From contig CAJFKR010000012.1 of assembly GCA_904386005.1 (NCBI GenBank), positions 1 through 45,281 of the forward strand: a DNA stretch of 45,281 bases. Reading direction: 5' to 3'. Shown here one piece after another: positions 1 through 6,022 of this stretch. The number at the start of each line of letters is the position of its first letter. The first letter of the stretch is position 1. The DNA comes from Candidatus Flemingiibacterium merdigallinarum. GTDB taxonomy: Bacteria > Bacillota > Clostridia > Oscillospirales > CAG-272. A program made the position numbers and the translations under genes. The notes under the pieces were generated by a model. The model worked only from the letters and a program-made list of their open reading frames with translations, was not told the DNA's origin and did not search any database.

Positions 1-89
1 ACTTCAAAGAAGTCGCAGACTGCGATTCTGCTTCGCAAACCGTCACAAAACATCGACATAAGAAAGGTAGACTTCGCTAACGCGAAGTC
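1..89 (+). repeat. Short-hairpin array in the leader of the ABC-2 permease gene
   Basis: Four small inverted repeats follow one another: 1-13 (ACTTC, loop AAA), 13-25 (TCGCA, loop GAC), a decayed copy at 26-39 (TGC, loop TTC) and 70-89 (GACTTCGC, loop TAAC). The decayed copy matches an intact TTTTGC/GCAAAA hairpin at 1126-1140 in the phosphofructokinase leader, so the two arrays look related. The last hairpin sits between an SD-like AAAGG (63-67) and the ATG at 90. The array may extend left of the window. The inverted repeats are read directly; relatedness to the other arrays is inferred. Confidence 0.75.
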
Positions 90-896
90 ATGGTCATAAA
101 AATGAAACGTGTTTCTTATCCTACATTATATATACGCTCGCTGTCGATACGGCTGAAATCGGTCATGCAGTATAAGCTCTCGTTTATTTTGACCACAATC
201 GGTCAGTTCCTCGGGTCCCTCACCGCGTTCCTCGGAATACACTTCATGTTCCAGCGCTTCGACTCAATCGAGGGCTACAGCTACAGCGAGTCGCTGCTCT
301 GCTTCGCGTCTATACTCATGGCATTCTCGCTCGCCGAGTGCTTCGCGCGCGGGCTGGATACCTTCCCCACTGTAATTTCAAACGGCGAGTTTGACCGCAT
401 ACTGCTGAGACCGCGCAGTCCGCTGTTTTTAGTCCTGACGTCAAAGTTTGAGTTTACGCGGCTCGGTCGGCTGATACAGTCGGTCATCGTGTTCTGCTGG
501 GCACTGCCAAATAGCGGCGTCCACTTCACGCCCGACAAAATCCTCTGCCTTGTACTTATGATAACCGGCGGTATGCTCGTTTTCTGCGGTGTGTTCATCA
601 TCTTCGCGTTCCTCTGCTTTTTCACGACCGACGGACTTGAGTTTATGAACATACTGACCGACGGAATGCGCGAGTACGGCAAGTACCCGCTTGCGGTTTA
701 CGGTCGCGATATTCTATTGTTCACCACATTCGTCGTGCCGTTTGCGCTGGTGCAGTATTATCCGTTTCTGTATCTCATCGGCAGGACCGACAATATGCTG
801 TACCTGCTACTGCCAGTATTGGCAGGATTATTCCTGATTCCCTGCCTTATTCTCTGGCGCATCGGGATACGTCATTATCGCTCGGTCGGCTCGTGA
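90..896 (+). CDS. ABC-2 type exporter permease (DUF990-like)
   Basis: This 268-residue polytopic membrane protein resembles ABC-2 permeases of the DUF990 family, which pair with a second permease and an ATPase to export an unknown substrate. About six hydrophobic segments are visible, with a charged N-terminus and a conserved-looking stretch near residues 90-105 (NGEFDRILLRPRSP), typical of the first cytoplasmic loop. It is probably the last gene of an operon whose ATPase and partner permease lie left of the window. The start is ambiguous: ATG at 90 directly abuts a hairpin, and a second in-frame ATG follows at 102. The only SD-like sequence (AAAGG, 63-67) lies 22 nt before the first ATG and 34 nt before the second, with the hairpin between. 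The family call is moderately sure; the substrate is unknown. Confidence 0.75.
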   Translation: MVIKMKRVSYPTLYIRSLSIRLKSVMQYKLSFILTTIGQFLGSLTAFLGIHFMFQRFDSIEGYSYSESLLCFASILMAFSLAECFARGLDTFPTVISNGEFDRILLRPRSPLFLVLTSKFEFTRLGRLIQSVIVFCWALPNSGVHFTPDKILCLVLMITGGMLVFCGVFIIFAFLCFFTTDGLEFMNILTDGMREYGKYPLAVYGRDILLFTTFVVPFALVQYYPFLYLIGRTDNMLYLLLPVLAGLFLIPCLILWRIGIRHYRSVGS

Positions 897-955
897 TAAT
901 TTTAACATGGTTTCGGTCATACTTTGATTATTTGTAACATAAATCGCGTCCGATA

Positions 956-989
956 TTGACAAAATCGACTTTCTGTGGTAAACTATAAT
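956..989 (+). promoter_or_regulatory. Sigma-A promoter of the phosphofructokinase gene
   Basis: TTGACA (956-961) is followed after 17 bp by TAAACT (979-984). An overlapping TATAAT lies at 984-989. The promoter sits about 210 bp before the coding start, so the transcript has a long leader that contains the hairpin array. Confidence 0.7.
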
Positions 990-1048
990 TATCAAGGACT
1001 GGTCTAAGGTGACCGACAGGATATCAGGACTGTCAAATCATGGAGGAA

Positions 1049-1186
1049 TAGCGTGAAAAATTAATTTTTCACGCTAGGTTTTGTGGTCTGCTGCAATGCA
1101 GCAGTTCGCTGCTTTGCAGCAGCGATTTTGCTTCGCAAAACCAGCCCCAATTCCCACAGAAAGGAAGCTTTCGCTGCGCGAAAGCT
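1049..1186 (+). repeat. Array of five hairpins in the pfp leader
   Basis: Five perfect inverted repeats occur in about 140 nt. 1049-1076 is a 28-nt palindrome with 14-nt arms and no spacer (arm TAGCGTGAAAAATT). 1088-1104 has arm CTGCTGC and loop AAT. 1106-1125 has arm TCGCTGCT and loop TTGC. 1126-1140 has arm TTTTGC and loop TTC. 1166-1186 has arm AGCTTTCGC and loop TGC. The stems differ in sequence but are perfectly paired. The first follows a GGAGGA directly, and the last sits between AAAGG and the start region of the gene. Short arms and 3-4 nt loops match the hairpins at 1-89 and 7475-7639. Confidence 0.85.
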
Positions 1187-1199
1187 ATGGAAATTTTAT

Positions 1200-2444
1200 A
1201 TGTTAAAAGGTAACGCTGTCGTCGGACAATCGGGCGGTCCCACCGCCGCAATCAACGCCACCCTCGCCGGGGTGATACGCGGCGCGCTCGAAGTTGACGC
1301 GATAGATACGATATATGGCGCGTTCAACGGCGTCGAGGGTATGCTCGACGGCAGAATCTGCAATCTGAACGAGCTTGCATCGGACGAGGTTCAGCTTTCG
1401 CTGCTCGCGAACACTCCGGCAGCCGCGCTCGGCTCCTGCCGTAAAAAGCTGCCCGCGCCGGACGACGAGTCGGGCGCGCCGGTTTACGAGAAGCTGCTTG
1501 CCTTTTTTAGGAAATACAACATTCGCTATTTCTTCTACATAGGTGGAAACGACTCAATGGATACGGTCGCGAAGCTGACCGCGTGGCTTGACGGCGGGGA
1601 CTGGGAAATGCGCGTTATGGGCGTGCCTAAGACGATTGACAACGACGTCGCCGGCACCGACCACACTCCCGGCTTTGGCTCGGCGGCGAAATATATAGCC
1701 GCGTCTATGCAGGAGATACTCCGCGATACGGCGGTGTATACGGTCAAGGCTGTGACAATAGTCGAGATCATGGGGCGTGACGCCGGCTGGCTGACCGCCG
1801 CCGCCGCGCTCCCCGGACGGATCTGCGGAATCTCGCCCGACCTTGTATACCTGCCCGAGCGGGTTTTCAATTTCGACAAATTCTATTCGGATGTCAGCGC
1901 CGCGCTCGAAAGAAAACCAAATGTGGTCGTCGCGGTCTCCGAGGGACTGCGGCTCGCCGACGGCTCGTATGTCGGTGAGAGCACGCAGAGCGGCGCGGTC
2001 GACGTGTTCGGTCATCGCTATCTGTCAGGCACCGGCAAGACGCTCGAGCTCGCGGTCGGCGGCAAGCTCGGAGTCAAGCATCGCTCGGTCGAGCTGAATA
2101 TATTGCAGCGCTGCGCGTCGCATCTCGCGTCAAAGACCGACCTTGACGAGTCGGTCGCGGTCGGACGCGCCGCGGTCAGAGCCGCGGTGAACGGAGAGAG
2201 CGGTAAGATGATGTGCTTTGTCCGCACCTCGGACAGCCCATACGAGGTCGATATTGTCAGCGGCGACATCGCCGAGATCGCGAACCGCATACGCTGCGTG
2301 CCGGACGAGTTTATAACTCCCGACGGCTGCGGTATCACCGACGCCGGAATCGAATACCTGCTGCCGCTGATACAGGGAGAGCCGGAGCTGGTATACGAAA
2401 ACGGTCTGCCTAAGCATTTTGAAATTAAGCGCACAAATTCGTGA
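1200..2444 (+). CDS. pfp: PPi-dependent 6-phosphofructokinase
   Basis: This enzyme phosphorylates fructose 6-phosphate to fructose 1,6-bisphosphate in the cytoplasm, probably with pyrophosphate as reversible donor. The 414 residues show the PFK fold: GGPTAAINA at the N-terminus, GGNDS at 115-119, PKTIDND at 143-149 and MGRDAGW near 190. Two positions that separate PPi- from ATP-dependent enzymes both point to PPi: Asp in GGNDS where ATP enzymes have Gly, and Lys in PKTIDND where ATP enzymes have PGTIDND. The ATG at 1200 is chosen because the family begins MLKGNAVVGQSGG; the reading frame stays open upstream to 1083, but that part encodes the hairpin array. SD AAAGG (1160-1164) is separated from this ATG by a hairpin. 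The gene has its own promoter. Confidence 0.9.
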   Translation: MLKGNAVVGQSGGPTAAINATLAGVIRGALEVDAIDTIYGAFNGVEGMLDGRICNLNELASDEVQLSLLANTPAAALGSCRKKLPAPDDESGAPVYEKLLAFFRKYNIRYFFYIGGNDSMDTVAKLTAWLDGGDWEMRVMGVPKTIDNDVAGTDHTPGFGSAAKYIAASMQEILRDTAVYTVKAVTIVEIMGRDAGWLTAAAALPGRICGISPDLVYLPERVFNFDKFYSDVSAALERKPNVVVAVSEGLRLADGSYVGESTQSGAVDVFGHRYLSGTGKTLELAVGGKLGVKHRSVELNILQRCASHLASKTDLDESVAVGRAAVRAAVNGESGKMMCFVRTSDSPYEVDIVSGDIAEIANRIRCVPDEFITPDGCGITDAGIEYLLPLIQGEPELVYENGLPKHFEIKRTNS

Positions 2445-2466
2445 CGATATCAGCTGACAGCCAAGC

Positions 2467-2486
2467 TATATTGTCAACGCAATATA
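2467..2486 (+). promoter_or_regulatory. Inverted repeat between pfp and an AraC gene
   Basis: TATATTG and CAATATA form a 7-6-7 inverted repeat about 90 bp before the AraC-type gene. It could be an operator or the foot of a terminator for pfp. No clear -35/-10 pair is visible around it. Confidence 0.35.
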
Positions 2487-2508
2487 ACCCAAGCCATGTA
2501 TAGCAAAA

Positions 2509-2538
2509 GCCGAAGCTTGTGTAAAAACAGGCTTCGGC
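2509..2538 (+). terminator. Hairpin after pfp (possible terminator)
   Basis: An 8-bp stem GCCGAAGC/GCTTCGGC encloses a 14-nt A-rich loop. The following bases are not a clean T-run, so termination here is only a possibility; the hairpin lies in the leader of the next gene. Confidence 0.35.
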
Positions 2539-2573
2539 AAAAGCTGTTTATTTTGTGAAAGGATGTGCCTGCC

Positions 2574-3410
2574 TTGACTTTCGACGACATCCGCCCTTTT
2601 ATCCGCGGGGCTTCGCAGTTCAACTGGAATTGGGACAACGTGGATTTCACTGTAGCGTACGACTGCCGGATCTTCGCGATACTTTCGGGTGAGGCCAAGC
2701 TCTACTGTGAGGACGGCATATACCACATGAAGCAAGGCGGAACGGCGTTTTTCAACACCGCGCAGCCATATCGGTTCAGGATGTATGATCCTGAGCTGCC
2801 CTTTCGGCTGCTCTGCATAAACCTCGATTTGACGCGTTCAAGGACGGATGTCGAGCGTTTTGTGCAGCCATCGCTTCAATATCAATTCAACCCCGCTCAT
2901 ATTATTGACAAAATCGAGCTGCCCGAGCTGGTTCACCCGATTATAATCACCGACGACTGCGGGCTTTGCGACAAGGTCAGCGAAATCTTCTCCGAATATC
3001 ATGGTTCCTCGCCGCACTCGCAGCTGCGGATGAGCCTGCTGGCGACCGATTATCTGATTTCGGCGCTGCGCCTGTCGGAGGGCGGAAGTCCGCGCAGCGC
3101 AAAGCTCATCGAGTCAATAAAGGGCTACATTCATACCCACTACTCTAACAAGGTCACAAACGAAATTATCGCGGATGAATTAGGCTATCATCCCTATTAT
3201 ATCGCTCGGCTGTTCAAATCGAGAACCGGCGTGAGTCTGCACCGCTATTTGCTCGAATACCGACTGCAAACGGCTTATCAGCTGCTGACCATCTGCGACC
3301 GCCCCATTGAGGATATCGCAGCGGAATGTGGTTTCTCGTCAGCCGCGCACTTAGCGACCGCATTCAAGCGTAAGTATCAGCGTTCCCCCTCCGAGCTGCG
3401 CATGATGTAG
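2574..3410 (+). CDS. AraC-family transcriptional regulator
   Basis: This regulator has an N-terminal cupin-like sensor half with the sugar-binding-type layout (KQGGTAFFNTAQPYRF) and a C-terminal pair of helix-turn-helix motifs over the last ~100 residues (IIADELGYHPYYIARLFK, then IEDIAAECGFSSAAHLATAFKR). Such proteins usually activate carbohydrate-use genes. The start is probably TTG at 2574, because AAAGGATG (2558-2565) then sits at normal SD distance. The alternative in-frame GTG at 2565 overlaps that SD and would add three residues. No sugar gene lies directly beside it on the same strand, so the target is unknown. Confidence 0.85.
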   Translation: MTFDDIRPFIRGASQFNWNWDNVDFTVAYDCRIFAILSGEAKLYCEDGIYHMKQGGTAFFNTAQPYRFRMYDPELPFRLLCINLDLTRSRTDVERFVQPSLQYQFNPAHIIDKIELPELVHPIIITDDCGLCDKVSEIFSEYHGSSPHSQLRMSLLATDYLISALRLSEGGSPRSAKLIESIKGYIHTHYSNKVTNEIIADELGYHPYYIARLFKSRTGVSLHRYLLEYRLQTAYQLLTICDRPIEDIAAECGFSSAAHLATAFKRKYQRSPSELRMM

Positions 3411-3522
3411 ACCGCGCAGCTAAAGGTTTACACGGCTTCAATCCATAATGCTGCGTCTGCCTGAGCTCGAGGAAATGGGAAATGGCTCGGAGACAGAATT
3501 ATTCTGATATTGATTGTGTTCC
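3411..3522. other. Convergent gap without recognised features
   Basis: This short stretch between the AraC gene and the XRE gene, which converge on it, holds no convincing terminator hairpin or open frame. Confidence 0.4.
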
Positions 3523-3888
3523 TCATATCTCGCGCTTCAATTCGCGCAGCTTTGAGTCACGGCGCAGCGAGGCTTTGAGCGCCGCCGCTACATCCATGAT
3601 TATCCTGATTTCATATTCATCGCAATCGGACAATATTTCCGCAAGCTCTGAGCGGAATTGATTGTCCGATTTTATTATGCTGTCACAGAGCAGCTCGTCC
3701 ACACTGACCGACAGTGCGTTCGCGATATTTATAATCGATTGCAGGCTAACACGTGTCGAGCCGGTCTCAACATTCGAAAGGTGAGTTGGCGACAGGTCGA
3801 CCAGCTCCGCCAAGTGCTCCTGTGTGTATCCGGCTCTGATGCGGGCGATTTTGATTCTTTTGCCGATCAGTTTATAATCAGGCTGCAT
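3523..3888 (-). CDS. XRE-family (Cro/CI) regulator
   Basis: This 121-residue DNA-binding protein has one HTH_3 domain at about residues 8-65 (RIKIARIRAGYTQEHLAELV, then LSPTHLSNVETGSTRVSL) and a short helical C-terminus. SD GGAGGAG lies 8-14 nt before the ATG. It is divergent from the truncated SLOG-type gene at 4018, and a 27-bp inverted repeat next to that gene's -10 is a natural candidate operator. It may be a small local or autoregulatory repressor. No toxin partner or prophage gene is adjacent. Confidence 0.85.
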   Translation of the reverse strand: MQPDYKLIGKRIKIARIRAGYTQEHLAELVDLSPTHLSNVETGSTRVSLQSIINIANALSVSVDELLCDSIIKSDNQFRSELAEILSDCDEYEIRIIMDVAAALKASLRRDSKLRELKREI

Positions 3889-3927
3889 ATTTTTACTCCT
3901 CCGGTTTAAATTATTTACATTATAATA

Positions 3928-3956
3928 TTGTAACTACCGAAGAAGAATATTATAAT
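3928..3956 (+). promoter_or_regulatory. Sigma-A promoter of the truncated SLOG-type gene
   Basis: TTGTAA (3928-3933), 17 bp, then TATAAT (3951-3956). The promoter is intact even though the gene downstream is truncated. Confidence 0.6.
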
Positions 3957-3958
3957 AT

Positions 3959-3985
3959 ACTGTAGCAATAGTATATTGCTACAGT
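3959..3985. promoter_or_regulatory. 27-bp hairpin/operator just after a -10 box
   Basis: ACTGTAGCAATA and its exact reverse complement flank GTA. The repeat starts 2 bp after the -10 of the plus-strand promoter and lies in the region shared with the divergent XRE gene. It could be the XRE operator, or a leader hairpin of the same 3-nt-loop type seen elsewhere in the window. Confidence 0.6.
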
Positions 3986-4017
3986 TCAAATTTAAAGAAA
4001 TTATTTGGAGCAAATTT

Positions 4018-4191
4018 ATGTTAAGCTGTACCTTTGCGGGACATCGAAAGATATACGCGCCCGAATTAAAGATGAAATTGCGCGGCACGCTCGAGGGGCT
4101 GCTCACAGTCGACGACAGCTTTGTGTTTTATAATGGCGGCAGGGTTGAGAAGCAGTGGTCAGCAGTTTCGTCCGAAGGACGAAACTGCTGA
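4018..4191 (+). pseudogene. Truncated SLOG-type (DUF1273-like) protein
   Basis: The ORF has a good SD (GGAG, 4007-4010) and starts like a SLOG/DUF1273-type nucleotide-binding protein: CTFAGHRKIY, then a helix, then SFVFYNGGR at about residues 37-45. Family members run to about 130-180 residues and continue after the GG with a GxFD-type motif. Here the similarity stops after GGR, the frame runs into a 31-bp hairpin and ends at a TGA in its last bases, giving 57 residues. I see no remaining family sequence in the next 150 bp in any frame. The promoter and SD are intact, so this looks like a 3' deletion in which the hairpin marks the junction. Family assignment is by memory of motifs. Confidence 0.6.
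4160..4190. repeat. 31-bp perfect hairpin at the truncation point
   Basis: Arm CAGCAGTTTCGTCC (14 nt) pairs perfectly with 4177-4190 around the loop GAA. It forms the 3' end of the truncated SLOG-type ORF. No T-run follows, so it is not a typical terminator. It shares the 3-nt loop and perfect pairing of the other leader hairpins. Confidence 0.8.
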
Positions 4192-4276
4192 AGGCACCTC
4201 CCCAGTGAGAGCAAACAGTATCACAGTCCCACCCATCGAACTCACGTTAATTAAGCTGCAATATTGCGATATTATC

Positions 4277-4305
4277 TTGAAATATATTTCAATATGTGCT
4301 ACAAT
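4277..4305 (+). promoter_or_regulatory. Sigma-A promoter of the GNAT gene with overlapping palindrome
   Basis: TTGAAA (4277-4282), 17 bp, TACAAT (4300-4305). The -35 box is the left end of a perfect 16-bp palindrome (4277-4292, arm TTGAAATA), which may bind a repressor. Confidence 0.6.
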
Positions 4306-4349
4306 GATACTGTCAGACCAACAAAATCAGAACAAGGTAGGAATCCGAT

Positions 4350-5264
4350 ATGATTAAAATAATAACAGCCCCTGATACGGAGCTGATAAAGAGAATCTAT
4401 GCACTGTATTCAGCCGAGATTGTGCGATACACCGCGACTCTCACACGCTTTCGCGAGCGGCTGATGCTTGACTGCGGCGCGGTCGTCCTGACTGACGAAA
4501 CCGACGGACTGCTGCACGGCTTCGCTGTAGTCTATCGCGATGGGCTGCTGATGCTGCTCGTCGAGCGGAGCTGCCGACGTCAGGGAGTCGGTGCGCGTCT
4601 GCTCGCCGAATGCGAACGGCTCGCCGTTCCGTGCGGCAAACTGATGCTCGGTCACGGCTCGTCCGGGCGTTATCTCTACTGCGGCGCGCTCATCCAGTCG
4701 GAGAGCTTCCCCGCTGGCGAGCCGGATATGACCGACGATACGTCGAGGTTTTTAACGTCGCACGGATATTCAAACAGCTGGATTGCGGCTGACTGCCTGC
4801 TCGAGCTGTCCGGGTTCCACCCGCGCGAAAACGAGTGCGGCGATATCGAAATCCGCACTCGGCGAGATAACGAGCGCGACGAGGCGTTTTTGCTCGGCAA
4901 TCTTGTCTCGCACTGGGGCGAGAACTACCGCGACGCCGGCGAGCTGATCGGCGCGTTTCTGCACGACTGCAAGCCGGTCGATGGTAAGCCGGTTGATGGC
5001 AAGCTGGTCGGCGGCGTCATACTCGAAGACGGCTGTATGTTCCAAAGCTCGATTGCCGATTGCTGCACACTCGGATGCCTCGGCGTCGACCCCGAATACC
5101 GTCGGCGCGGCATCGCCGCATCGCTCTGCCGCACGCTCTGCGAGCGCGCAACCACTCGCGGATACAAGCGGGTGTTCATCGGATATACCGGCATCTACGA
5201 CTGGTACGCCGGACTCGGCGCGAAGGTATACGCCTATTATCGCATGGGCGAAAAGAAGCTGTGA
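4350..5264 (+). CDS. Tandem GNAT-family N-acetyltransferase
   Basis: This 304-residue cytoplasmic protein appears to hold two GNAT domains, each transferring an acetyl group from acetyl-CoA to an unknown amine. The acetyl-CoA loop is visible in both halves: RRQGVGARLL in the first and EYRRRGIAASLC in the second. Between strands of the second half lies a short repeat, KPVDG-KPVDG-KLVGG, encoded by three 15-bp tandem units (4971-5015). The start is ATG at 4350, with AAGGTAGG 8-15 nt upstream. The gene is transcribed alone from its own promoter. The substrate cannot be read from the sequence. Confidence 0.8.
   Translation: MIKIITAPDTELIKRIYALYSAEIVRYTATLTRFRERLMLDCGAVVLTDETDGLLHGFAVVYRDGLLMLLVERSCRRQGVGARLLAECERLAVPCGKLMLGHGSSGRYLYCGALIQSESFPAGEPDMTDDTSRFLTSHGYSNSWIAADCLLELSGFHPRENECGDIEIRTRRDNERDEAFLLGNLVSHWGENYRDAGELIGAFLHDCKPVDGKPVDGKLVGGVILEDGCMFQSSIADCCTLGCLGVDPEYRRRGIAASLCRTLCERATTRGYKRVFIGYTGIYDWYAGLGAKVYAYYRMGEKKL
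4971..5015 (+). repeat. Three 15-bp tandem repeats inside the GNAT gene
   Basis: The units at 4971, 4986 and 5001 differ by only a few bases and keep the frame, encoding KPVDG, KPVDG and KLVGG. This is a likely slippage-prone loop expansion. Confidence 0.7.
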
Positions 5265-5315
5265 AAATTGATTCTATTAAAAGATAGCGATCATAGCTGT
5301 CAGGACAGTGTGCCG

Positions 5316-5846
5316 TCAGAGTGAAAACCCGCCGTCCGACCGCAGCGCGTTCCGCATACGAATCAATGACCAATCGAGCGATGTGTATTTGATTTTGTCA
5401 GCGATAGGGTGCAGATCGTCGACGAAGCGCAGCTCGCAGCCCCGTCGGAACAATTCGTCGAATAGGTCGTCGACTCGCAGCTTCGCTATCGGCAGCTGCG
5501 TCGATTCGGAGACATAATATCCAGCCGGCTCGTCCTGCAAATAGAAGCCGCTCGGGTCGAATTCATACAGCCAGAGTGTAGTTTTTCGCATGACCTCGAA
5601 CCAGCCGCTCTCGACAACCAGCGCGTGCCGTGCCAACGACGAGAAATAAGCTTCGGCGTCTGCGTCGGTCGTGTGCGCGCCGATGTGGAATCCGACACGC
5701 GGGCATTCGCGCGGCGTCAGGTAGTTGGTCAGCCGCTCCTCCGACACCGCCCACACGATCGGCGTCGCCTCGATATCGGTGCGCTTCGGCACTCGCGGCT
5801 CGAAAACCGAGATGTTTTCGTCCTCGCTCACATGAAAAATGCGCAT
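5316..5846 (-). CDS. DUF6886-like protein
   Basis: This 176-residue soluble protein begins MRIFHVSED and carries ECPRVGFHIG and WLYEFDP motifs. It matches my memory of the DUF6886 family, small bacterial proteins of unknown function. The start is ATG at 5846, chosen for the strong SD GGGGAGG 7-13 nt upstream; an in-frame TTG at 5861 lies upstream of that SD. No signal peptide or membrane segment is present. It converges with the GNAT gene, and its own upstream neighbour is the phosphohexomutase, separated by a terminator-like hairpin. I do not propose a function. Confidence 0.7.
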   Translation of the reverse strand: MRIFHVSEDENISVFEPRVPKRTDIEATPIVWAVSEERLTNYLTPRECPRVGFHIGAHTTDADAEAYFSSLARHALVVESGWFEVMRKTTLWLYEFDPSGFYLQDEPAGYYVSESTQLPIAKLRVDDLFDELFRRGCELRFVDDLHPIADKIKYTSLDWSLIRMRNALRSDGGFSL

Positions 5847-5884
5847 GGCTAACCTCCCCAATTGTATATTGACCAGACAATACC

Positions 5885-5928
5885 AAAGCCTTTCAAAAGC
5901 AAGCCCAAACCTGTTTTTGAAAGGCTTT
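5885..5928 (-). terminator. Terminator after the phosphohexomutase gene
   Basis: A 14-bp perfect stem (AAAGCCTTTCAAAA) has a 16-nt loop. A- and T-rich flanks on both sides let it act in either direction. It lies between the phosphohexomutase stop and the next minus-strand gene. Confidence 0.65.
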
Positions 5929-6022
5929 TATTATATGATGATATTTTGTTTGAGTATTCACCGCGGCTGGCTATAGCTTGTCAAATATACCCTTTGCGGC
6001 TGAAGCTCAATTATATGTATTT

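Larger units (their letters stand above)
897..1199 (+). other. Intergenic leader region before pfp
   Basis: This gap of about 300 bp holds the promoter at 956-989, a candidate SD (GGAGGA, 1043-1048) that no longer faces a usable start codon, five hairpins between 1049 and 1186, and a second SD (AAAGG, 1160-1164). I see no RNA gene or known riboswitch fold in it. Confidence 0.6.

Noticed and set aside
897-1199. Known riboswitch in the pfp leader
   Set aside because: The leader consists of separate simple hairpins and shows no conserved aptamer core that I recognise.
4121-4357. 78-codon plus-strand ORF after the SLOG-type stump
   Set aside because: Checked as the missing 3' part of the SLOG-type gene in another frame, but it shows no family motif and spans the hairpin and the GNAT promoter.
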